From NCBI GenBank assembly GCA_001661245.1, contig KV454014.1, positions 651,354 through 710,370 of the forward strand: a DNA stretch of 59,017 nucleotides. The letters are read 5' to 3'. Origin of the DNA: Pachysolen tannophilus NRRL Y-2460. Taxonomy: Eukaryota; Ascomycota; Pichiomycetes; Alaninales; Pachysolenaceae. This document shows, in pieces, positions 21,444 through 30,579 of the stretch (position 1 is the first letter of the stretch; every line of letters starts with the position of its first letter). The notes beneath the pieces are model-generated. The model was given only the letters and a program-made list of their open reading frames with translations, had not been told where the DNA came from and made no database searches. Made by a program: the position numbers and the translations under genes.

Positions 21444-22367
21444 TTCTCCCTTACCTTGAATAAATAAATATATATAAATTTATATATATATATACGTTCA
21501 ACACCAAATCACTCGATATATATATATATATGATATTTTAACCGCTGATGGAATAAAACTCCTAAAAAGCGCTTTTTTTTCTTAATTATCTATGAAGATT
21601 TATAATGATAAAACAAAACTTTTAGAGATCAAAATTGACTTTCTATTAGAAACCTCCTATAAATATAGGATGATTCAAAAAAAAATTAGTATTTGGCGGA
21701 TTCGAAACAAATTATAAAAAGTTGCTGTTTCCACCAAAACACAAACAAAAAACAAGAACAAAAAATTGAAAAAAAAACCCCAAAAAATAAAATAAAAAAA
21801 AAATAAAGAGATGAAATCAAAAGGATATTAGCCAAAAAAAAATGAGTCTTCGTCTTTTAACCCTATGGTGATTTTATCAATCCTCTTCTATTAATTGATC
21901 CCTCTTCTTGGTGTAATTTATTAATTTATATATAAATCTAATCTATGTTTTGTGGTAAAAAACCCAATCAAAAAAAATAAAAAAAAAAAACAAAAAAAAA
22001 AAAAAAAGACAAAAAAAGCCACCTTCCAAATACGGAAGTTAAAAGTGCACATTTCCCAATTAGGTACATTTAAGCCCAATCGGGAATTACTAGGAAATTA
22101 AAATCTTTTTTTTTTCTTTTCTTTTTTTTTGTTATGCTAAATTTGTGTAATATGTGAGCAAAAAAAGAAAGTATAATATAATAGTAGTAGATAATTAATA
22201 CATACAAGATCAAGATCAAAAAGATTAAGGTTAAAAAGTACTATTTACCATGATATGCTACAGGGTAAATCGATTACGTTGATTTTGTAAAAGTCTAATA
22301 TCTTTTATTCTGATTTATACACTTTCCGTCCGTCCTTGATTTCAACTTTCTGTTCTCTTGGATTAGC
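21444..22367. promoter_or_regulatory. GRR1 promoter and ERV2 3' flank
   Basis: 924 bp. Near GRR1 it has (TA)n tracts (21478-21493, 21518-21532). Around 21965-22008 it is almost pure A. A small inverted repeat CTTCC-AAATAC-GGAAG lies at 22024-22039, and CCCAAT occurs twice with an adjoining CGGG (22054-22085). No coding frame was recognised. Confidence 0.45.
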
Positions 22368-23009
22368 CTAGCCTAGCTGTGGGGTTTCTTCTTTTGAATC
22401 CAATTTAATAGTTTCTAAATGATTTTCAGATTCTGCGTTTAAATTTGTAACTTCTTGTTGTTGTTGTAGTTGTTGGTCTGGTTGTTCTTCTTCACCACAA
22501 CCGCACTGGTAGTCTTCGATGATATGGTTACAGTTATATATTGTCTTATTTAACCTTTCATTAACAAGGTTATGAATATGACACCCCCATATAGCAGCGT
22601 TAGATCTAGTTGAGATTTGAGGAGGGTATTTTACTAACAACTGCTGGAAATGTCTAGCACAATCACCGCATGGGTATACTTTTGCGAAATAAGTTATAAA
22701 ATTTGATAAATGTGATTGTTGATCTGTTGATGGTATTACTGGATACCTTGCTAATACAGTATGTAATAATTTCCATGAAGCATTACCCAACTCTGCTTTT
22801 AAAGTTTCATTAGTCATATTTGGCATAAAAGCTTCAGGGTTAGGCTCATATTTAGCATTATTCTTAAAATTCTTAGACGTTATTGGCCTAGTAAGAACAT
22901 CGGTTAACTGACCAGATTTTGAACTGAAAACAAATATATATGTTAAAAGAAATACCAACAGCAAAATAATGCTAATATTCCATTTCCTAAAAATCCTAAA
23001 CATCATCAT
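22368..23009 (-). CDS. ERV2: ER FAD-linked sulfhydryl oxidase Erv2
   Basis: Generates disulfides in the ER lumen and passes them to PDI, using oxygen. It has 213 aa (S. cerevisiae 196). The N-terminal hydrophobic stretch (residues 11-28) is a signal anchor. The Erv/ALR fold shows the FAD-proximal CxxC YPCGDC (114-117), the FAD-binding WGCHIHNLVNERL (141-153), the paired cysteine at 160, and the C-terminal shuttle motif CGC (169-171) typical of Erv2. A Glu/Gln-rich tail follows. Three consecutive ATGs open the frame. I list the first, but any could be used because the anchor stays intact. Confidence 0.95.
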   Translation of the reverse strand: MMMFRIFRKWNISIILLLVFLLTYIFVFSSKSGQLTDVLTRPITSKNFKNNAKYEPNPEAFMPNMTNETLKAELGNASWKLLHTVLARYPVIPSTDQQSHLSNFITYFAKVYPCGDCARHFQQLLVKYPPQISTRSNAAIWGCHIHNLVNERLNKTIYNCNHIIEDYQCGCGEEEQPDQQLQQQQEVTNLNAESENHLETIKLDSKEETPQLG

Positions 23010-23549
23010 GATAAAGGCATGTAATTAAAAAAGCAAAAAGAGAGAAAGAAGAAGAAAAAAAAAAAAAAATTAAAAAGAATGAAAAATCAAATAGCAAAAC
23101 CAAAAAACCTATAGCCTCTTATCATATAAATGTTTTCAAAATTAGCAATATCAATTATATATATTTTACTCGTGTTTTTTATCATAAATCTTTGAAACAA
23201 GTGACTATATGCTCAAATTGTAAAATCGCCGACAGAACACGATTTTTGCTTAGACTTTTTTTTTGTTTTTTTTTATTATTTTCTGAAAATGAGAAAAAAA
23301 CAAAAAAATTAAGAAAAAATTAAAGAAAAATTTCCTAAACTGGATTGACTTCTTGATTAAGGAATTTAAGTAAATGTTATCTGTTTTTGGGTTTTTGAAT
23401 TCCATGTTTGGAGATTATTATTTATGGGTAGGCTTAACCTTGTATTAGTTAATCTATAATCTGTTATTATTATTTATTGTGTTTATCTTTTTTTTTTTTT
23501 TTTTTTTAGTTTTAACAATATAAGCCATCAAAGCTTCAGTTGATCAATC
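23010..23549. promoter_or_regulatory. Divergent promoter ERV2 / TIP41
   Basis: 540 bp, AT-rich, with a T-run (23491-23508) ending in AG about 40 bp before the TIP41 ATG. No conserved element recognised. Confidence 0.5.
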
Positions 23550-24950
23550 ATGGCAATGACTGGGGGAGGTTCAGAGAATTCTGGGGATAATGGCAATGAT
23601 AGCAATGATAAAAAAATTCTGCCTCTGTCACAGTCTACGTTTAATACTCCAGGGATTGCCGCTGTTCATATTAATCTGGCAAGGGAACTGGTGGAGTTAC
23701 ATACAAGAGATAGAAGACCAAATTTAACGTTGGTGAATAATAAATCTCAGAGAATACTGCAGACACTGCAGACACTGCCAATGCTGTCAACGCTGTCAAC
23801 GCTGCAAAATTTACAAAATCTACAAAATCTGCAGAAATTGCCAAAACTGCCAAAACTGCAACTTCAGCAAGGTCAGAAGTTTCAAGTTCCATTATCCAAA
23901 AAGAAACAATCAACTATAACAACATCTACATCTACTTCCACTGATATAAAAATTCCAACTCATCATTCGCCATCATCAACTCCATGGCCGTGTTCAAATC
24001 CTCAATGCCAGCATTGTGGGTCGGTCATTATACCGGCACCACAATCTTCGTTACCTATAAGAGATGTACCTTCAATTTCAATAAAAAATTGGGATATATA
24101 TTTAACGAAAAATCCAATTTTAAATGCTACTGAATTGGAAGATTTTGAAAAAAGTTTTAATTTCCCCTTACCTGAAATGATCTTTGGTAATAATGGTATA
24201 GAGATTTATAATCCAATTTTAAAATGGGGGTTTAAAGTGAATTGTTTTGATTCTTTAAAATTGATTGATGATAATGTTGATCCAAGTAAATTGTTGAAAG
24301 TTAGTTATGCCAATGACTGGTATAAAGCAAGACAAGTTAAACATAATAGTAATAGCGTCGCTACCGGTACAATAAATGGTTCTAGTTCTAATTCTAGTTC
24401 TAATAAAAATGACAATCAAGATATAAGTAGCGGTAGTATCACAAGTGGAAGTAGTGAAAGTATCATGGAAATATATAAATCATTTGATTGGACATATACT
24501 ACAACATATAAAGGCGATGAATTTACAAATAATCTGAAACATTTTCAAAAAGATAATACGCGTGAAATTCCTCTACATAAATTAACAGATAAATTGCAAC
24601 CCATCTTGTTCTATCAAGAATTTGTTTTATATGAAGACGAATTGGGTGATAATGGGATATCAATCTTATCTTGCAAAGTACGTTGTATGAAAAATTGTAT
24701 GTTACTATTATTAAGATTTTTCTTGAGAGTGGATAATGTTATATTCCGAATCAATGATACAAGATTATACATTGATTTCGAAGAAAATTTAATAATAAGA
24801 GAATTTAAAACTCAAGAATCAAGTTATAACGATCTTTTGAAAAAAATTAATCCTTCGAGTGGAGATCCAAGAAGTTTATTAAGAGATAGCAATTGGGTAG
24901 CTCAAAATACAAAATTATTAAAGGCAGAAAGAGAATACGTTGAATTATGA
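23550..24950 (+). CDS. TIP41: TOR pathway regulator Tip41
   Basis: Tip41 binds Tap42/PP2A-type phosphatase and antagonises TORC1 output. It has 466 aa (S. cerevisiae 356). The conserved domain starts near residue 173 (SIKNWDIYLTKNPILNATEL), includes LPEMIFGNN and LKWGFKVNCFDSL, and after a Ser/Asn-rich insert resumes with FDWTYTTTYKGD and PILFYQEFVLYEDELGDNG. The N-terminal 170 residues are unique. They contain a run of L-x-x tripeptides at residues 70-105 written mostly with CTG codons, which are otherwise rare in this window. A CPWP-like Cys pair (WPCSNPQCQHCG) lies near 150. It starts at the first ATG. Confidence 0.93.
   Translation: MAMTGGGSENSGDNGNDSNDKKILPLSQSTFNTPGIAAVHINLARELVELHTRDRRPNLTLVNNKSQRILQTLQTLPMLSTLSTLQNLQNLQNLQKLPKLPKLQLQQGQKFQVPLSKKKQSTITTSTSTSTDIKIPTHHSPSSTPWPCSNPQCQHCGSVIIPAPQSSLPIRDVPSISIKNWDIYLTKNPILNATELEDFEKSFNFPLPEMIFGNNGIEIYNPILKWGFKVNCFDSLKLIDDNVDPSKLLKVSYANDWYKARQVKHNSNSVATGTINGSSSNSSSNKNDNQDISSGSITSGSSESIMEIYKSFDWTYTTTYKGDEFTNNLKHFQKDNTREIPLHKLTDKLQPILFYQEFVLYEDELGDNGISILSCKVRCMKNCMLLLLRFFLRVDNVIFRINDTRLYIDFEENLIIREFKTQESSYNDLLKKINPSSGDPRSLLRDSNWVAQNTKLLKAEREYVEL
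23757..23864 (+). repeat. Twelve 9-bp L-x-x coding repeats in TIP41
   Basis: Twelve in-frame 9-bp units. Leucine at position 1 is CTG in nine units and TTA, CTA or TTG in the other three. The exchange of CTG with other Leu codons at the same repeat position argues that CTG means Leu here. Confidence 0.85.
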
Positions 24951-25154
24951 ATTTTTCATTTTCTGTTTCTTTGTTCTAATTCTTTTTTTTTTTNTTTTTT
25001 TTTTTTTTCAACATTCAAAAGGTTTTTCTGGTTTTTCATTGTTCTTACGGTAGTTGATATTTTTTTTTCAGGTGATGTATATATTTTTTTAAAAAAATAA
25101 ACATTTAAAAAGTATAAACATAACATATCCAATGACTAATTTTTAAAAAAATTA

Positions 25155-26312
25155 TCAACACATTGCATTACAAAACTCATTATAAACACAATCGTCTAAT
25201 ATAACTATCCCATTAAGACTCAAATCGTTCATTAATACTAAATTTTTAAATATTTCTAATTCCAATAAATAAATTAGTTCGTCCACAACGTCATTTAGTT
25301 GAGCACGGTACTTGATACAAAATGGGTTATCATCTCCGTATAGTCCGAATTCGGGAGCTTTTAATACACTACTTATATTTAACGTTCTTAAATTTAATAT
25401 AAATCTTCTTAATATGATATTCATTTCTTTGTAGTTTTGGAAAGTTGAGTCTTTGATATATTCTTCAATAGCATCCAATCTGCGAAAATGCAATAAAAAA
25501 AAACGAAAACCACTGTTAGTAAGAATAACCAAATAATCGGATTTTTAACTCTTTAGTAATAAGTACTCTATATCATAATCAACAATTTTTGATCCGATCG
25601 CTTTCAACAAATTCTTAAATCTAATAAAGACTTTCATTAAATCTTTATTATTACAGTTATAAACTGTACCTAATCTCTGTGTATCTATACCATTACAAAT
25701 TTCTTAAAACAAAGTTAGTAAAGAGGTTATCTTAGCATATGGCAAAAACAACGTATATATTACCCCAGAAGACATACTAGACATACTTTTATCAATTTCA
25801 GCCGCGTTCTGCCTGTCATTAAAGCTTAACTTTTTCTCTTCAGAAACCGGAGAATAATTTTTTGAATTTTTGATATTTGAAAAGTCATTTAACAAAGTAT
25901 CGGCCAAGTCACTTTCCTCTTTGAAATAATTGAGGCCCGCTGAAATATATGAAAAACTTTTTCTATAATATTGGGCTTTTGTTTGATAATCCGAAATCTT
26001 TTTTAAAGGATACTTTAACATTGAAAGAATCAGATTAGCAGACAAACATGTCGAGTAAATGTAAGGAGATATTAGTCTCAAATTACAATTTTCTTCGTAT
26101 GAATATGTTAGATTATAGATTGTATTTTGTACAGAGGATATACCTTTGATTTTTTTCACTGTCCAATAAAGTTGCTGATCTTCTTGCTTTTTCTTGAATA
26201 TCTGGTTTATATTTTTTGATTTACTTATTTCTGACTCGCTCTCGTATTCTTTCAAAGTCCCACCGATTTCAGCTGCGGGTGGGTTTTGATTGAATTCTGA
26301 TTCATACTGCAT
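25155..26312 (-). CDS. Uncharacterised protein, probably three exons
   Basis: Two adjacent minus-strand frames belong to one gene if two introns are removed. The model is exon 1 26312-25787, intron 1 25786-25685, exon 2 25684-25567, intron 2 25566-25480, exon 3 25479-25155, total 322 aa, with all phases fitting. Intron 1 has GTATGT, TACTAAC (25720-25714) and TATAG. Intron 2 has TACTAAC and TTCGCAG but a weak donor, GTACTT. Joined sequence across intron 2 reads VDYDIELDAIEEYIKD. No known domain was recognised. The protein is rich in aromatic and Asn residues, with no clear membrane segment. Multi-intron genes in such yeasts are often meiotic, but that is only a guess. The gene lies between TIP41 and STE18. 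Confidence 0.55.
25480..25566 (-). other. Putative intron 2 with weak donor
   Basis: 87 nt. Strong TACTAAC (25521-25515) and T-rich TTTTCGCAG acceptor, but the frame-keeping donor is GTACTT. Confidence 0.5.
25685..25786 (-). other. Putative intron 1 with tandem donors
   Basis: 102 nt. GTATGT occurs twice, 9 nt apart (25786 and 25777), so use of the second would add three residues without changing frame. The first AG after the branch is only 12 nt away; the TATAG farther on keeps the frame open. Confidence 0.6.
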
Positions 26313-27053
26313 GTTGATGTATAAATCGTATCAGCCTTATATACAACATGTGCATAGTGATGAATAACTATTTTCACCTTTAGTCCTTTTATTTCTTCTA
26401 AATGTCCTTCCTAAAACCAAAAAAAGCAAAATCAAAATGAACCCCGGTCTAATCTATGTGTCAGATTTTATTACCGTTGTTGTTATTTACTGCTCTTCAT
26501 TGATTATTTCGATTTTGTGTAATTTACCTCTTTTGGAAAGATAAAAGTTGCATCAAACGGTAAATAGTGCATTATTTGCATCTGCATATTGCTGCATGTC
26601 TCTTATTCAAACAAATTTTGAGGCTAACCGGTCTTGTATTTTTTCAAATTTGTAAGAAAAATACATGGATACTGAGTCTATATAGTACGGATGTAATATT
26701 AAAAATCCGAATTGCTTACTATGTGTGATTTATTAGATATAATTATTACATAGGATGCCACTTGAAAAGAAAGAAGAAAGGAGGATCTTTTTTTTTTTTT
26801 CTTTTTTTTTTTGTTTTTTTTGTTTTTGGTATTTATCATAAAGATACTGGATTACAACATATTCAAACCAATCCACTCCAATAATATTATTTTTTTGAAA
26901 TTTTAAAACAGTTTAGCTAGGTAGCTAGATGGTTAAAAGTGCTGTTTTTATTTATTTATTTATTATCTTCAAAGAATCACGTTTCATTAAATTGACAAGT
27001 ATTTAAAAAACCATCGGTATATGACAAGATAAAGGCAACATCAGCAATAACAA
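26313..27053. promoter_or_regulatory. Divergent promoter, three-exon gene / STE18
   Basis: 741 bp. T-runs at 26789-26828 precede STE18. I looked for pheromone response elements (TGAAACA) near STE18 and found no convincing cluster. No gene seen. Confidence 0.4.
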
Positions 27054-27365
27054 ATGTCAGCAACAGAACAATTATCCCAGCAGCAGGCAAAGCAGGAGAT
27101 GATGCTTTTAAAGTATGCCCAATTAAAGCTAAAGAGAACAACGGAACAAAATAATAGGCTAAAAGATGTCTTATCGAGAGAGAAGATATATTCTTCCAGT
27201 AGAGCCATATGTATCATAAATTATACTCAACAACAAACTGATTATTTCATTCCGTCAATTTGGGGTACAATACCTGATGATCAAAACAAGTTCAAGAGAT
27301 TTAAGCTAGAAACACAACGTAAGAAATCATCTGCTTCCGGTGCAGGTTGTTGTGTCATTACATGA
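27054..27365 (+). CDS. STE18: Heterotrimeric G-protein gamma subunit Ste18
   Basis: Gamma subunit of the mating-pheromone G protein, partner of Ste4, held at the plasma membrane by lipids. It has 103 aa (S. cerevisiae 110). A Gln-rich start leads to a coiled-coil helix, LKLKRTTEQNNRLKDVLSRE, then the conserved block ICIINYTQQQTDYFIPSIWG, which matches LTIINYTSNTKDYTLPELWG of S. cerevisiae. The C-terminus CCVIT has a CaaX box (CVIT, farnesyl) preceded by a second Cys for palmitoylation. Convergent with EMC2, as in S. cerevisiae. Confidence 0.95.
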   Translation: MSATEQLSQQQAKQEMMLLKYAQLKLKRTTEQNNRLKDVLSREKIYSSSRAICIINYTQQQTDYFIPSIWGTIPDDQNKFKRFKLETQRKKSSASGAGCCVIT

Positions 27366-27579
27366 TGAAAACTTGAATGTTGTTCTTTTCATATTGGTTC
27401 TTCTACTTTGTTTTCTTTTCCGAATTTTAGTTTATATATTTTTAATTAATGTCATATTCCCAATCTTTTTTTTTTTTCTTTTGTTAAGAAAAACGACACA
27501 ACCGGTAAACACACCCTAGCGATATATAACTACATCTAAAACCTTTGTTATATTAAACTTTAAACTTATCATTAACTAT

Positions 27580-28572
27580 CTAATCTGAATGAGTGTATGA
27601 TTTCAACACAATTTCAGCAATTTTTATATTTTCAGAACTTGATAAATCATTTTCAACAATTTTTTGTAATCTCTTGGTAGCTAACAGGTGTAAATCATCA
27701 TTTTGCTTTACATCAGTAGAAGATGACTTCTTAATTATCTTTAAGTTAACATCAAATTTTTTACTTGTCAATTTCAATATTCCAGCCCAACCTCTAACAA
27801 AAGTTTCACACAATTCCACCGATCTCAAAAAATGTTTAAGACTTAAAGATTTCAAAACCAACAAATTTTCAGAATTATGTGCACTTAACGATCCAGAATG
27901 ACTAACTGACAGATATAATTGCAACATTGATAATAAATATAATTCACCAATTTTGCTGAAAATGTTATATGCAAATGGTTCTATAAGTAAGACTTCTTGA
28001 TAACAATATACTGCTTTATCATATAAATTTAGCTTAGTGTATTCATTTGCCAATTCAGACCAAGTCATCAGATCTAAAGGTTTTATTTCTAAATATTCTA
28101 ATAATTTTGAAATATAAATCAGCAGTCTTTCTTTCTTTGTTGCCAATCTTGATTCTAAAATAAATTTTCTTCTTTTTATTAATAATAAGTCATCAACATC
28201 TTTAGTCTTATTTTTGAAAAAATTCACAGATTTATTTAAAAAATTTAACGCATCTTGAGGATTGAAAGTTGCTTCTATATAAACAGATTTTAATACTATC
28301 AATCTCTCAGACAGCTCGATATTGAACTTATCTTCCAAGATATCTAGCATTGCCTTGGCCTCAATGTCATGATTGGTTTGTATGCACAAATTGAAATTAA
28401 GTTCAATTATTTGATAATATTCAAATTCATTAATAGAAGAGTTTGGTGATGGATTCAATTCTATGAATTTGTGAGTTACTTTATAAACATCAAATAAATC
28501 CTTTGGATCTAATGTAGCAAATTTACCATACTTCTGAAGATCTAACAATCTGCTCTTAATTGCAGATGACAT
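27580..28572 (-). CDS. EMC2: ER membrane complex subunit 2
   Basis: Cytosolic TPR subunit of the ER membrane protein complex, which inserts tail-anchored and multipass proteins. It has 330 aa (S. cerevisiae 292). TPR-like helices run through the protein. The most conserved part, about residues 155-225 (LEIKPLDLMTWSELANEY...DKAVYCYQEVLLIEPF...FSKIGELYLL), is the family signature. The C-terminal third is less conserved. It starts at an ATG followed by SSAIKSRLLDLQ. Confidence 0.92.
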   Translation of the reverse strand: MSSAIKSRLLDLQKYGKFATLDPKDLFDVYKVTHKFIELNPSPNSSINEFEYYQIIELNFNLCIQTNHDIEAKAMLDILEDKFNIELSERLIVLKSVYIEATFNPQDALNFLNKSVNFFKNKTKDVDDLLLIKRRKFILESRLATKKERLLIYISKLLEYLEIKPLDLMTWSELANEYTKLNLYDKAVYCYQEVLLIEPFAYNIFSKIGELYLLSMLQLYLSVSHSGSLSAHNSENLLVLKSLSLKHFLRSVELCETFVRGWAGILKLTSKKFDVNLKIIKKSSSTDVKQNDDLHLLATKRLQKIVENDLSSSENIKIAEIVLKSYTHSD

Positions 28573-29380
28573 TTTTTCAATAAATGAATATTCTTTTTAT
28601 TTTTGTTGAATACTTGGACAAATCCCATTTGATAAATTATAACTACTAACTAAAAACCAAAGAAAACCAAAGAGAAAAAAAAAATTAAAAAAAAAAAAAA
28701 ACACAAAACGGAGAAGTTTAAAAGTTCTCCAAAAATAACTTCTCCTTTAAGGAGAAACAAAATTGTTTCGTTTTAACTTCCTTAAACAGATCGGGTTTCG
28801 GCCTTATCAGCAAGATAGATAAATAGATAAATAGATAGAGATGAGGCATCTTAATCATCGTAGAGACATCAGATTTCAAAAAAAAAAATAAAAATAAAAA
28901 AAAAAACATGGTTATCTTAGGATGAATTTTTTGATTGATAAGTAAATATAAAACACGAAGGTTTTGTAGGTTGTAATTAATAGTACTCTGTTATGGATCT
29001 TTTAAACTTTGCAATTTTTATATGTAGTAGGAAATTATCAGAATTTGGTTATATGTCCATGTAATGTTAGGTCTTTTGCGACTTAGATAGGAGAAAGCAT
29101 TGATTAATCTATCGGCTAACGTTTCATGAAATTTAACAAGTTTTCCGGTAGTGAAATTATCTTTTATCTTTATGCGAACAAACAATTTTGACATTTATCG
29201 GCTAAGATAGATAAATAGATAGATAGATGCATTTGTATTTGTTTTTTTTTTTTTTTTTTTTTTTTTTTAGTTCTAAGCTGAGTAGTTATTAGATTATTCA
29301 AAGATATAAATTAGCATCATTAATTCAATTTTAGAAAATTTTCATATTTAGTAGTAATTAGATTTTAAATTTTTTGGAAA
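28573..29380. promoter_or_regulatory. Divergent promoter EMC2 / D-amino-acid oxidase
   Basis: 808 bp with much structure. There is a nest of GGAGAA-type inverted repeats (28710-28768), GATA-rich tracts (28810-28838, 29205-29229), two GATAAG core sites (28803-28808 on minus, 28937-28942 on plus), a 10-bp direct repeat TATCGGCTAA (29110-29119, 29196-29205), and a 27-T run (29242-29268) about 110 bp before the oxidase ATG. The GATAAG sites fit nitrogen-controlled expression of a D-amino-acid-degrading enzyme. Confidence 0.5.
28710..28768. repeat. Cluster of inverted repeats
   Basis: GGAGAAGTT (28710-28718) pairs with AACTTCTCC (28737-28745), and also through GGAGAA with TTCTCC at 28725-28730. 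A 17-bp palindrome TTCTCCTT-T-AAGGAGAA spans 28740-28756, and AAACAA-AA-TTGTTT spans 28755-28768. Alternative pairings overlap. Confidence 0.8.
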
Positions 29381-30487
29381 ATGCTGAAAAAAATTGTTGT
29401 AGTAGGGGCAGGTGTTATTGGCCTTACAACAGCTTATATCTTGTTGAAAAACAATTATCAAGTCTCATTAATTGCTTCATTTTTTCCAAGTGATTCGACT
29501 TCAATAATGGAATATACTTCAATGAAAGCTGGGGCATATTATGCACCTGGAGGTACACATGATACTCCATTAGAAGAAAGAAAAATTGATCTTCCAAGTT
29601 ATAGAGAAATTTTAAAAATTGCTCAAGATCATCCAGAAGCTGGAGTTTGGATAAAAGAAGCTATTCAATATATTGATAAATCACATAAGGAAGATTTAAT
29701 GGAAGCATTAACTTATGATGGTCCATGGTGGAAAAATCATGTTAATAATTATAAAAAAATTCCTGAAAATGAATTTCCAAATGATAAAATTGGATTTGGT
29801 TTTAAATTTGATACATTTATTATTTCTCCAATTCCATATTTACATTTTTTATTATCTGAATGTATTAAATTAGGTTTAAATTTTCGTCGTTATAAAATTG
29901 AAAATTTAGATTCTGCAATTGAATTTTTCATAAATCCAATTACTAAAAATTATGAAAAAGGTGATATAGTTATAAATTGTACTGGTAATGGTTCAATTAA
30001 ATTAGTTCCTCAAGATAAGAAAACTTTCACAATTCGAGGACAAACAATTTTAGTTGAAAATAATTCTTCAACTTTAAAAGTTGTTAGAATAAAAGATGAA
30101 AATTATCCAGGAGAATTTATTGGTATTATTCCAAGAAAAGAAGGTGGCTCATTATTAAATGGAATATATTCTTTCCGTGACAATTCATCATCAATAGATT
30201 ATGATTTAGCCAATAGAATCATTGAACGTTGTTTGGAATATGCTCCAGAACTTATTGATCCAAATTTCTCTAAAAATAAACCATACCTTAAAATAATTAG
30301 CCATAACGTTGGTTTAAGACCAGGTAGAGAATCAGGTCCAAGAATTGAAAAAGAAATTACTCCAAAGAAAACTCTTATAATTCATAATTATGGTGCCTCA
30401 AATGTAGGTTACATTAAAAGTTTCGGTCTAGCTGAAAAAGTATTAGATCTTATCAAACAAGAAGAAAAATTTAAGTATAAGTTATAA
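29381..30487 (+). CDS. D-amino-acid (or D-aspartate) oxidase
   Basis: FAD-dependent oxidase that converts D-amino acids to 2-oxo acids, ammonia and hydrogen peroxide, normally in peroxisomes. It has 368 aa, the usual family length. The N-terminal dinucleotide fold is IVVVGAGVIGLTTAYIL (GxGxxG, residues 9-14). The active-site region includes AGAYYAPGGTHDTPLE, the segment INCTGNGSIKLVPQ, GLRPGRESGPRIE (substrate-carboxylate Arg) and the signature HNYGASNVGYIKSFGLA near the C-terminus. Whether it prefers neutral or acidic D-amino acids cannot be told. The C-terminus KYKL ends in a weak PTS1-like tripeptide. S. cerevisiae has no equivalent; other yeasts do. Its 3' flank carries an array of Pumilio-type motifs. 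Confidence 0.87.
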   Translation: MLKKIVVVGAGVIGLTTAYILLKNNYQVSLIASFFPSDSTSIMEYTSMKAGAYYAPGGTHDTPLEERKIDLPSYREILKIAQDHPEAGVWIKEAIQYIDKSHKEDLMEALTYDGPWWKNHVNNYKKIPENEFPNDKIGFGFKFDTFIISPIPYLHFLLSECIKLGLNFRRYKIENLDSAIEFFINPITKNYEKGDIVINCTGNGSIKLVPQDKKTFTIRGQTILVENNSSTLKVVRIKDENYPGEFIGIIPRKEGGSLLNGIYSFRDNSSSIDYDLANRIIERCLEYAPELIDPNFSKNKPYLKIISHNVGLRPGRESGPRIEKEITPKKTLIIHNYGASNVGYIKSFGLAEKVLDLIKQEEKFKYKL

Positions 30488-30536
30488 TTATAATTATAGT
30501 TATAGCCAATATAATTCTATAAAAGAATTACCAAGT

Positions 30537-30579
30537 AGTGTACATAGAGTGTACATTGAGTGTACATAGAGTGTACACT
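30537..30579 (+). repeat. Tandem 11-bp TGTACATA array (Pumilio-type motifs)
   Basis: Four units at 11-bp spacing: AGTGTACATAG, AGTGTACATTG, AGTGTACATAG, AGTGTACACT. Units 1 and 3 match the Puf core UGUANAUA. The array starts 50 nt after the oxidase stop codon and is followed by (TA)n. Confidence 0.85.

Noticed and set aside
21691-21710. tRNA B-box-like GGATTCGAAAC
   Set aside because: One base off the consensus, with no matching A-box or cloverleaf on either side.
25155-26312. Opi1-type domain in the three-exon protein
   Set aside because: Only a faint resemblance around YNLTYSYEENCNLRLI; the surrounding pattern does not hold.
29242-29268. Leader intron before the D-amino-acid oxidase (27 T then AG)
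   Set aside because: No TACTAAC-like branch site upstream and no fitting donor. Poly(T) followed by AG recurs in other promoters of the window.
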